Part shown: positions 1 through 6,259 of the stretch, piece after piece
Layout of the letters: every line of letters starts with the position of its first letter
Numbering within the stretch: the first letter of the stretch is position 1
Source of the DNA: Syntrophomonadaceae bacterium
GTDB taxonomy: Bacteria > Bacillota_D > Dethiobacteria > DTU022 > UBA8154
Direction: 5' to 3'
Assembly: GCA_007120815.1 (NCBI GenBank)
Contig: SKMY01000196.1
Coordinates: 1 to 7,608 of the forward strand
Length of the DNA stretch: 7,608 nt
Notes under the pieces: generated by a model
The model's database searches: none
What the model saw: the letters and a program-made list of their open reading frames with translations, nothing else
What the model was told of the DNA's origin: nothing
Program-made: the position numbers and the translations under genes

Positions 1-39
1 CGTCGCCCGGACGACTGCACCCAAGAGCCGGTTTTCCAT
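1..39 (-). CDS. Possible 5' end of the next gene downstream of glnA (partial, unidentified)
   Basis: An ATG lies one base after the glnA TAG stop (stop at 43-41, ATG at 39-37) and opens a frame of 13 codons, MENRLLGAVVRAT, with no stop before the window edge. The near-contiguous stop/start would suit translational coupling to glnA. There is no convincing Shine-Dalgarno sequence in front of it, and 13 codons are too few to recognise a family. It may be chance. Confidence 0.25.
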   Translation of the reverse strand, partial: MENRLLGAVVRAT

Positions 40-40
40 A

Positions 41-1369
41 CTAGAATTTCGCCAGGTACTTGTTCACTTCCCACTCATGGACCGCTGTGCGGAAACTGTC
101 CCATTCGATTTTCTTGGCTGTATAGAACCGATCCCAAATGTGTTCGCCTATGGCATCCCGCATGACCTGGTTTTGCTCCAACTCTTCCAATGCTTCCATC
201 AGGTTTCCGGGCAGGCTGTCAATATTACGGTTCTTCCGCTCCTCTTCCGTCATTTCATAAATATTGCGCTCTTCCGGTGCCGGTGGCGTCAGCTTGCGCT
301 TAATTCCGTCCAGACCGGCTTTGAGCATAACGGCCAGGGCCAGGTACGGGTTGCAAGAGGGATCCGGGCTTCTAACTTCTACCCGGGTGCTCAAACCCCT
401 TCGGGCAGGTATCCGGATAAGAGGGCTTCGGTTTCTCTGAGACCAGGCCACGTAGACAGGCGCCTCGTAGCCGGGAACCAACCGCTTGAACGAATTCACA
501 GTCGGGTTTGTAATAGCCGTAAAGGCCTTAACGTGTTCAATAATCCCCGCTATATAGTTCAGGGCCACTTCGCTTAATTCATATTGGGCATCCGCATCGT
601 AGAATGCGTTTTCTGCTCCGCGGAACAGGGATTGGTGGGTATGCATTCCAGAACCGTTAATTCCAAATATTGGCTTTGGCATAAAACTGGCGTGGAGGCC
701 GTGCCTTTGTGCCACGGTTCTAATCACCAGGCGAAAGGTGGCCAGATTATCTGCGGTCGTCAGGGCATCGTTGTACTTAAAGTCTATTTCATGCTGTCCC
801 TGGGCTACCTCGTGGTGGGATGCCTCCACTTCAAAGCCCATATCTGACAGGGTAAGCACCATATCCCGCCGGGCGTTTTCTCCCAGGTCTGCGGGAGTCA
901 TATCAAAATATCCGGCCTGGTCATGGGTTTTCAGGGTTGGACGACCCTCATCATCAGTATGAAAAAGGAAAAATTCCGCTTCCGGCCCGGCGTTCATGGA
1001 GTAACCCATCTCTTCCGCTTCAGCAATGACTTCTTTGAGCCGTCCCCGCGGGCAGCCTGCAAAGGGGGTACCTTCAGGGTTAACAACATCGCAAATCAGG
1101 CGAGCCACACCACCTTCTTTTGGTCTCCAGGGAAATGTTACAAAAGTATTCAGGTCGGGCTTAAGGTTCATATCCGACTCTTCAATACGCACAAACCCCT
1201 CAATTGATGATCCGTCAAACTGGATCTCGCCATCTAACGCTTTTGGCAGCTGGTCTGCCGGAATGGCGATGTTTTTTAAAACCCCGAAAATGTCGGTAAA
1301 CTGGAGACGGATAAATTTTACGTTTTGTTCCTCGACCATCCGAAGAACGTCCTCACTGGTGTAACCCAT
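41..1369 (-). CDS. glnA: Glutamine synthetase, type I-alpha
   Basis: Cytosolic dodecameric enzyme that makes glutamine from glutamate, ammonia and ATP. The protein is 442 aa, the usual GSI-alpha length (B. subtilis GlnA is 444). The N-terminal beta-grasp domain (about 1-100) holds FDGSSIEGF (51-59). The catalytic domain holds the metal and substrate ligands: E130 and E132 in GPEAEF, E187, E194, H243 in GSGMH, R296, the flap residue E302 in VPGYEAP, R314, and E331/R333 in RVEVRS. Arg61 matches B. subtilis Arg62, which mediates glutamine feedback inhibition. The 25-residue insertion of GSI-beta is absent. A Tyr (Y371, RNIYEM) sits where E. coli is adenylylated, but the surrounding motif is not conserved, as in Bacillus, so control by adenylylation is unlikely. 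The ATG at 1369 is chosen because AGGGAG lies 9 nt upstream. An in-frame TTG at 1378 directly abuts that ribosome site and is rejected. Expression is probably gated by the leader hairpins just upstream. Confidence 0.98.
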   Translation of the reverse strand: MGYTSEDVLRMVEEQNVKFIRLQFTDIFGVLKNIAIPADQLPKALDGEIQFDGSSIEGFVRIEESDMNLKPDLNTFVTFPWRPKEGGVARLICDVVNPEGTPFAGCPRGRLKEVIAEAEEMGYSMNAGPEAEFFLFHTDDEGRPTLKTHDQAGYFDMTPADLGENARRDMVLTLSDMGFEVEASHHEVAQGQHEIDFKYNDALTTADNLATFRLVIRTVAQRHGLHASFMPKPIFGINGSGMHTHQSLFRGAENAFYDADAQYELSEVALNYIAGIIEHVKAFTAITNPTVNSFKRLVPGYEAPVYVAWSQRNRSPLIRIPARRGLSTRVEVRSPDPSCNPYLALAVMLKAGLDGIKRKLTPPAPEERNIYEMTEEERKNRNIDSLPGNLMEALEELEQNQVMRDAIGEHIWDRFYTAKKIEWDSFRTAVHEWEVNKYLAKF

Positions 1370-1378
1370 GAAAATCAA

Positions 1379-1384
1379 CTCCCT
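1379..1384 (-). promoter_or_regulatory. Ribosome binding site of glnA
   Basis: AGGGAG, 9 nt before the ATG at 1369. It decides the start, because an in-frame TTG at 1378 begins immediately after it with no spacing. Confidence 0.8.
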
Positions 1385-1404
1385 TTTGGTTATTGAATAT
1401 AAAC

Positions 1405-1443
1405 AAAAAACACCCCCGAGGGTTTCTAAAAACCCTTAAGGGG
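1405..1443 (-). terminator. Leader (attenuator-like) terminator upstream of glnA
   Basis: Reading the minus strand, CCCC (1443-1440) can pair with GGGG (1417-1414). This encloses a perfect 7-bp inner stem, AGGGTTT/AAACCCT (1436-1430 with 1425-1419), with a TTAG loop. A G-T-rich step and six consecutive T (1410-1405) follow. A shorter alternative hairpin, ACCC-TCGG-GGGT (1423-1412), would end directly at the T-run. The element lies 36 nt before the glnA ATG and after the ANTAR stop, so it would stop transcripts inside the glnA leader rather than at an operon end. Folding was done by eye. Confidence 0.65.
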
Positions 1444-1454
1444 CGCCATTGCCC
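1441..1454 (-). promoter_or_regulatory. ANTAR-type hexaloop hairpin (candidate P2) in the glnA leader
   Basis: GGGC-AATGGC-GCCC: an all-GC 4-bp stem with a six-base loop whose first base is A and fourth is G. These are the two loop positions described as conserved in RNA targets of ANTAR proteins such as EutV. Its 3' arm (1444-1441) shares bases with the 5' arm of the terminator outer stem (1443-1440), so the two folds exclude each other, as in the ANTAR antitermination model. A weak partner hairpin (P1) may lie at 1474-1459: AAAAG/TTTTT arms with a G-U closing pair and hexaloop AATATA. That loop has A1 but A instead of G at position 4. Confidence 0.6.
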
Positions 1455-1486
1455 ACAGAAAAATATATTCTTTTGATTAACCGGCA

Positions 1487-2053
1487 CTATTTCCCGGCTA
1501 TTATGCGTTCCGCATATTTCTTTAACGGTAGACGCAGGTCCATGCTTTTCTTTTGCAAAAACCGATATGCGCTTTGTTCGTCTATGGATAGTTCCTTCAT
1601 GATGATCCCTTTGGCTCTCTCAATCACAGTTCGCGATTGGAGTTTGTTTCTGAGAGATTTAAGCTCTGTCACGAGCTTTTTACGACGAACATACTCTTGG
1701 TAAATCACTTCAATTACGGCCAGTAAAACACTGTTTTCTAGAGGAAACCTAATGATGGGAGACGAAATCCCTTCGGTCTTATGGAAAATTCCGCGATTCG
1801 GGCTGTCTTTTGAAATCAGCAGCAAGGCTGCCAGGGCTTCTTCTTCGATGATGCTTGCCGTTTCCAGGACATCCCCTTTTAAATCCAGGCTTAAGATGGT
1901 CAACTGGGGCTGAACCGTCCGTACCGTGCGTAAGAAGTGGGAACAATCCTTGCTTTCACCGGTGCAGCGTAGTCCTGCAGAAGATAAGGTTGATATGATG
2001 TGTTTTCGGTCAACTGCATTTGTTATGCCCAGACAGTATTCTATTTCCTCCAA
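1487..2053 (-). CDS. ANTAR-domain RNA-binding antiterminator with degenerate receiver (NitR-like)
   Basis: A 188-aa response-regulator-like protein expected to bind paired hexaloop hairpins in nascent RNA and prevent termination. Residues 4-120 form a receiver-like fold, about 121-135 a basic helix linker, and about 130-186 the ANTAR three-helix domain (RTVIERAKGIIM at 141-152, then SAYRFLQKKS and a final KKYAERII). The receiver is atypical. The acidic pair is replaced by T11-N12, the phospho-Asp position in PQLTILS reads Ser55 (Asp57 is two residues on), and the Lys before the conserved Pro is Phe103. It is therefore probably not phosphorylated in the usual way. The start is TTG at 2053, 9 nt after AGGAGG. 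An out-of-frame ATG lies 4 nt earlier. Its gene directly precedes glnA, whose leader carries the likely RNA target. Clostridial glnA is known to be accompanied by such a regulator (NitR), which supports a nitrogen role. That it acts on the adjacent leader is inferred. Confidence 0.9.
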   Translation of the reverse strand: MEEIEYCLGITNAVDRKHIISTLSSAGLRCTGESKDCSHFLRTVRTVQPQLTILSLDLKGDVLETASIIEEEALAALLLISKDSPNRGIFHKTEGISSPIIRFPLENSVLLAVIEVIYQEYVRRKKLVTELKSLRNKLQSRTVIERAKGIIMKELSIDEQSAYRFLQKKSMDLRLPLKKYAERIIAGK

Positions 2054-2062
2054 TCATGACTG

Positions 2063-2068
2063 CCTCCT
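2063..2068 (-). promoter_or_regulatory. Ribosome binding site of the ANTAR gene
   Basis: A perfect AGGAGG, 9 nt before the TTG at 2053 that opens the ANTAR frame and only 5 nt before an ATG at 2057 in another frame. That ATG frame encodes 15 residues and ends at TGA (2012-2010). The TTG is kept because its frame carries the complete receiver-ANTAR protein. Confidence 0.75.
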
Positions 2069-2087
2069 CTTCGGCCTTCGTATCTTT

Positions 2088-2116
2088 ATCATAACCCGGA
2101 TTTTAGTTTTTGTCAA
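2088..2116 (-). promoter_or_regulatory. Sigma-A type promoter for the ANTAR-glnA unit
   Basis: TTGACA (2116-2111), a 17-nt spacer, then TATGAT (2093-2088): 11 of 12 bases match the housekeeping consensus at ideal spacing. Transcription should start near 2081, leaving a leader of about 28 nt with AGGAGG before the ANTAR start. It lies in the 85-bp gap between nadE and the ANTAR gene. That gap has no hairpin terminator, so read-through from nadE is also possible. No GlnR/TnrA-like palindrome was seen around it. Confidence 0.88.
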
Positions 2117-2138
2117 TACTTTATGGGATATTTTTTCA

Positions 2139-3872
2139 CTATGTGGAATTGTTTCGGGCGATGGGCATGCGCCGCCCGCTGCCAAAGGCCCGGGTGGTAA
2201 CCCGAAGGCCAGGAGCGGACTGAAATCTTTTATATTCGGAACGATCGACCTTTTTAACCACGCTTTTTACCAGATCAACGTCAAAACCCAATGCCGTTAT
2301 TTCTTCCATGTGGTAATTTTCTTCAATGTACAGGTGCAAAATACGGTCGAGTATTTCATATGGTGGAAGTGAATCTTGATCTTTTTGCCCGGGTCGAAGC
2401 TCCGCAGAGGGCGCTTTTTCGATCACCCCTGGAGGGATAAGCGCCCTTTCCGCCTGTTGGTTGATGTACTCCGCCAACTGGTATACCACGGTTTTGGGAA
2501 CATCAGCTAAAACCGCAAGCCCACCGGACATATCCCCGTAAAGGGTGCAATATCCCACGGCGGCTTCTGACTTGTTTCCCGTGGTTAAAAGCATGCGGCG
2601 ATCCCGGTTGGAAATGAACATTAACACATTTCCTCGAATTCGGGCCTGGACATTCTCCTCGGCCAGGTCCAGGTAGGGGGCTTCACCCTGGTTCAATAAA
2701 TTCAGATAGGCTTCAAAAGGTTTTTCGATCGAAATGGTGCGCGTTTTCATGCCCAGGTTTTCAGCCAGTTCCAGGGAATCGCTGATACTGTGACTGGAGG
2801 AATACCGGGAAGGCATAAGCACCCCCAAGACGCGCTCCGGTCCCAGGGCTGAAACGGCCAGGGCGGCGGTGACTGAAGAGTCAATCCCGCCGCTTAAACC
2901 AACAACCACCTGTTCAAAACCGGTTTTTCCCAGGTAATCCCGTAATCCAAGAACCAGGGCTTGATAAACATAGTCGGCGCCTTCCTCAACGGGGTAAGTA
3001 GTCGCGCTTAACATTCGATTATGGGCCATCTTAATCCCCAAATTTCCTTCATCTTCCATTTTCCATGGGGTCTTACAGGTTTTGTCCAGCGGTAAAAACC
3101 GGGCCTTGGAATCGTTTAACTGGTTTATTAATAACCCCTCCTGGAAGGAGGGGGCCTGGATGGTATCTCCTTGTGCCAAACAAACCAGGCTGCTGCCGTC
3201 AAAAATCAGCTCATCGTTGCCGCCAACCTGGTTTGCATAAAACAAGGGGCACCGGTATTTACGCGCCAGGGCAGATAACATATTATGTCTATCCCGGATT
3301 TTCCCCAGGTGATACGGTGAAGCTGATATATTCACCAGGATGTCGGCACCCCGGCTAACCAGCTCTTCCACGGGGTCTTCCGGGTAAAGACGCCGTTCCC
3401 AGTAATCTTTGTCGTTCCACGTATCTTCACATATGGTTACGGCGATATGACGGCCATTCAGGCTCAACAGGTTTCTACGGGCTGCCGGGGTAAAGTAGCG
3501 GTGCTCATCAAAGACATCGTAGTTGGGCAGCAAGGTTTTGTGATGCACGGAAAGAATTTCCCCGTCCTTCATGACCAGGGCCGAATTAAACAGCTTTTCT
3601 TCTCGCCCGGATTCTCTCCAGGGGACCCCCAAGATAGCGGTTATACCCCGGGTATTTGGTCGTATCGCCTGGAGCGTTATTTTTTTTACGTCCCTGATAA
3701 ACGCACTGTAGAGCAGCAAATCGCGAGGGGGATACCCTGTCACAGCCATCTCAGGAAAAACAACCAGGTCAACCCCCTCTTTTTTGGACTGCTCTATGGC
3801 TCTGGCAATTTTTGCTGCGTTGTTATTTAAATCGCCTATGGTAGGGTTCAGCTGAGCAAGGGCAATCTTCAT
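2139..3872 (-). CDS. nadE: Glutamine-dependent NAD+ synthetase
   Basis: Catalyses the last step of NAD+ synthesis: ATP-dependent amidation of nicotinate adenine dinucleotide, using ammonia released from glutamine. The protein is 577 aa, typical of the two-domain form. The N-terminal nitrilase-type glutaminase domain (about 1-265) shows the Glu-Lys-Cys triad: E41 in FPEMAVTGY, K112 in HHKTLLPNYD, C148 in TICEDTW. The C-terminal synthetase domain (about 285-565) has the ATP-pyrophosphatase P-loop SGGIDSS (327-333), then TTGNKSE (430-436) and GDMSGGLAVLADVPKT (446-461). The ATG at 3872 has AAAGGGG 8 nt upstream. It follows the glutamate synthase genes after 110 bp with no clear promoter or terminator, so co-transcription is likely. 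Its need for glutamine ties it to glnA downstream. The reading frame is intact. Confidence 0.97.
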   Translation of the reverse strand: MKIALAQLNPTIGDLNNNAAKIARAIEQSKKEGVDLVVFPEMAVTGYPPRDLLLYSAFIRDVKKITLQAIRPNTRGITAILGVPWRESGREEKLFNSALVMKDGEILSVHHKTLLPNYDVFDEHRYFTPAARRNLLSLNGRHIAVTICEDTWNDKDYWERRLYPEDPVEELVSRGADILVNISASPYHLGKIRDRHNMLSALARKYRCPLFYANQVGGNDELIFDGSSLVCLAQGDTIQAPSFQEGLLINQLNDSKARFLPLDKTCKTPWKMEDEGNLGIKMAHNRMLSATTYPVEEGADYVYQALVLGLRDYLGKTGFEQVVVGLSGGIDSSVTAALAVSALGPERVLGVLMPSRYSSSHSISDSLELAENLGMKTRTISIEKPFEAYLNLLNQGEAPYLDLAEENVQARIRGNVLMFISNRDRRMLLTTGNKSEAAVGYCTLYGDMSGGLAVLADVPKTVVYQLAEYINQQAERALIPPGVIEKAPSAELRPGQKDQDSLPPYEILDRILHLYIEENYHMEEITALGFDVDLVKSVVKKVDRSEYKRFQSAPGLRVTTRAFGSGRRMPIARNNST

Positions 3873-3982
3873 TTCTTTTTCCCCTTTAGCATAAAATGGC
3901 GTTTCCGCTCCCCGGTACCGGTTCCGGCTTCTTTTCGATTAGCCTTGCTGTGGCTCTCTCTAGAATCACTACCTGCACCAGC

Positions 3983-6259
3983 TTACTTGCGCACCATCCG
4001 AATAACACCGCCCAGGCAGCTGGCCGCACAAGTTCCGCACCCACCGCACTGGGAAAGGTCTACCTCAAAGCGGTCGTCTTCCCGGGTTAATGCCTGGCGC
4101 GGACAGGCTTCCACACAGCTGTCACATTGCACGCAGATACCGCAGTGCAGGCACCGGTCGAATTCCTCTTCAATATCCAGGTCTTCTCCTACGGGCAGGG
4201 CTCGCTCCGGGTGTACGCAGGAGCGTTCCACGGGTTCCGTGATCTCGGGAACGTATTCTTCACCCTGCAGCAAGGCGTGAATTTCCTGGGCACAATGCCT
4301 GCCATGGCCGATGTTTGCCGTGACCAGTCCTAACCCGCAGGCGTCACCCACAACGGATATTTTCGGGTGGGCAGTCCTGAAGCTGATACGGTCACCTGGA
4401 ACCTGGTAGAATCCCCGCTTATCCCGCTGCTCCTGGAGTTCTTTCGGCAAGAAATCCAGTGCCGGCTGTTCGTTGATAAAAACTAAAATGGTGCCGGCCG
4501 GAATCAATTCTTTGGACCCGGCACTATCCTTTACCCATACGCCTTCTGGGGTTGCTTCCTGTAGGAACAGGGGGTATCGGAAGGTGACGCCCAGACTTTC
4601 AAGCTTGCGTCTTTCCTCCGGGTTGGCCGACGGTTTTTGAATATCGATAACCGTTACGGTCTGAGGCCTTGTTCCCAGGTCAATTAAGGCTTCAATACCG
4701 TCTACTGCCGCATCCCCTCCGCCAACAACAACCACGTTTTCCCGAATCTCGGGTGGCGGGCTTTCCGGGTCCATCTGGTAGTTATTGTACGCTTTTAGAA
4801 AGTCAAGGCCGGGGGTGAGATGTTCTTTCCCTTCAACCGGGGGCAGAACCGGCTTGTGAGCACCCACAGCCACGATAATGTGGTCGTATTCGCTGATCAT
4901 GTCCTCAAACTGCTCCTGGTCAACCCTGCAGCCGGTCATGAAATTCACACCCAGTTTTTCAATACGGGACAGATCATGTTCCAAATCCTCCAGGGGCAAC
5001 CGGGTCCGGGATATGACCTGGTAGAGCTTCCCACCGGGGCGGTCGGCTTCATCAAATACGGTGACGGCATAGCCTTTACGGACCAGTTGATAAGCGGCGC
5101 TGAGGCCGGAAGGACCCGCTCCGATAACGGCAATTTTTTCCGGTTTTGCCGCTTCCTTAGGGGGAAGAAGCTCGCTTTTAAATCGGCGGGCGAGATCAGC
5201 GGTGCGTATAGGGAAATCAACCTGGGCCCGGGTGCAGCTCTCCATGCACAAGTGGGGGCAGATAAATCCGCAGCAGCTGTAACGAAAGGGAGTGACCTCG
5301 TCTAAAAGGGCCAGGGCTTCTTCGTTTTCACCGTGGCGCAAATGCTTCAAAAACCGGCTGGTAGGAACCCCCGCCGGGCAGGCGGCTTCGCAGGGAGATA
5401 TTTTTTCCACCCGCTGGGGCTTAAGGCCTGTATCTACGGGATAAGCCGGATAGTAAAACCGGGCAAAAGGACGGCTCCCCGCGGCTTGAATTTTTACCAG
5501 ACCGCGGTTTAACAGGGGGGAGGCCTCCAGTTGAAAGTGCCGGCAAAAGGCTTGGACATGCTCTTCGATCACTTCACGATCCCGGCGGCTTGCCTCACTT
5601 AGTGTGCCACCGATTCCCAGTAAATGCTCGGGAACTTCATATCCAAAGATGTAGATGGCGCCTCCATGGATCCCCGTTGCCAGGGTGCGGTCCGAATGAC
5701 CGGTTACAATATCCTCTTCGTTGTTCCGGTTCAGGAGGATCAATAAACCACCGGCCATATATTCGCCCAGGTAATCCCCGGAAGTACCCCCGATGACCAC
5801 CACGGGAACTTTTTCCCGGTATTCTTTCATGTGAATGCCAACCCGGTAGCCTACATCATCGCGGACAAACAGCTTGCCTCCCCGCATCCCGTAGGCCAGG
5901 GCATCGCCCCCCAGGCCGTGTACAATGATCTGGCCGCTGTCCATGGTGTTGGCGATAGCATTTTGGCCGTGGCCGTATACTTTCAGCGTAGGTCCATTCA
6001 TGTTAAACCCCAGGTCTTCTCCCGGCACCCCGTAAATTTCCAGGAGCAGGTCTTCCTCGCTTAAGCCCGCACCCAGGTAGCGCTGCCCTCGAACGTTTTT
6101 AACAATAACATGCCGGGCACCTTCTTCGACGACCCGCTGAATCTGTTCATTCAACTGCCTGTAATAGACCCCCCGGGCGTCAATTTCTATTGGATTTGAA
6201 TTTCGGTAAGTTTTATTCTCCGGCGTGCTGGATCCCAAGGATGGATAGTTCCCGCTCAC
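3983..6259 (-). CDS. gltD: Glutamate synthase fusion: GXGXG domain + GltD-like FAD/NAD(P)H oxidoreductase + two [4Fe-4S] ferredoxin
   Basis: A 758-aa fused subunit that should feed electrons from NAD(P)H and/or ferredoxin into the FMN subunit encoded just upstream. Residues about 25-250 are the beta-helical GXGXG domain normally at the C-terminus of GltB or standing alone as archaeal GltB3 (repeating turns such as GQIIVHGLGGDALAYGMRGG). Residues about 285-360 are the cysteine-rich GltD N-terminal region (C290, C294, C330, C334, C338, C342). The flavin Rossmann motif GAGPSG is at 380-385, the nucleotide motif VVGGGDAAVDG at 511-521, and the second FAD contact VVGDACGLGLVTANIGHG at 636-653. The tail holds two CxxCxxCxxxC motifs (C709/712/715/719 and C738/741/744/748), preceded by an extra C703/C706 pair. 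The GTG start at 6259 has AGGAG 9 nt upstream and gives a 47-bp overlap with the preceding gene, so the two are probably translated together. The catalytic glutaminase domain is not in this protein. Confidence 0.93.
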   Translation of the reverse strand: MSGNYPSLGSSTPENKTYRNSNPIEIDARGVYYRQLNEQIQRVVEEGARHVIVKNVRGQRYLGAGLSEEDLLLEIYGVPGEDLGFNMNGPTLKVYGHGQNAIANTMDSGQIIVHGLGGDALAYGMRGGKLFVRDDVGYRVGIHMKEYREKVPVVVIGGTSGDYLGEYMAGGLLILLNRNNEEDIVTGHSDRTLATGIHGGAIYIFGYEVPEHLLGIGGTLSEASRRDREVIEEHVQAFCRHFQLEASPLLNRGLVKIQAAGSRPFARFYYPAYPVDTGLKPQRVEKISPCEAACPAGVPTSRFLKHLRHGENEEALALLDEVTPFRYSCCGFICPHLCMESCTRAQVDFPIRTADLARRFKSELLPPKEAAKPEKIAVIGAGPSGLSAAYQLVRKGYAVTVFDEADRPGGKLYQVISRTRLPLEDLEHDLSRIEKLGVNFMTGCRVDQEQFEDMISEYDHIIVAVGAHKPVLPPVEGKEHLTPGLDFLKAYNNYQMDPESPPPEIRENVVVVGGGDAAVDGIEALIDLGTRPQTVTVIDIQKPSANPEERRKLESLGVTFRYPLFLQEATPEGVWVKDSAGSKELIPAGTILVFINEQPALDFLPKELQEQRDKRGFYQVPGDRISFRTAHPKISVVGDACGLGLVTANIGHGRHCAQEIHALLQGEEYVPEITEPVERSCVHPERALPVGEDLDIEEEFDRCLHCGICVQCDSCVEACPRQALTREDDRFEVDLSQCGGCGTCAASCLGGVIRMVRK

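Noticed and set aside
2..15. GTCG-TCCGGG-CGAC hairpin downstream of glnA, considered as a terminator or hexaloop
   Set aside because: The loop lacks A1, and any T-run would lie outside the window, so it cannot be supported.
77..1364. Several plus-strand open frames opposite glnA (for example 77-577, 584-847, 1026-1364)
   Set aside because: They are antisense shadows of a highly conserved glnA frame and show no recognisable domains or starts with ribosome sites.
1376..1378. TTG as start of glnA
   Set aside because: It directly follows the Shine-Dalgarno bases; the ATG at 1369 has proper 9-nt spacing and matches GlnA N-termini.
3899..3936. CCGG-rich inverted repeats and a GCG-GAAA-CGC mini-hairpin before nadE, considered as a terminator
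   Set aside because: Stems are only 3-5 bp with no T-tract on the transcribed strand; it is more likely a plain spacer.
3941..3955. AGCC-ACAGCAA-GGCT hairpin in the 110-bp spacer before nadE, considered as a second ANTAR target
   Set aside because: The loop has seven bases, and no terminator-like hairpin or T-run follows before nadE.
4945..5220. Minus-strand 91-aa frame inside the GltD fusion, and a similar one at 6911-7114
   Set aside because: They lie in another frame entirely within conserved coding sequence, so they are shadows.
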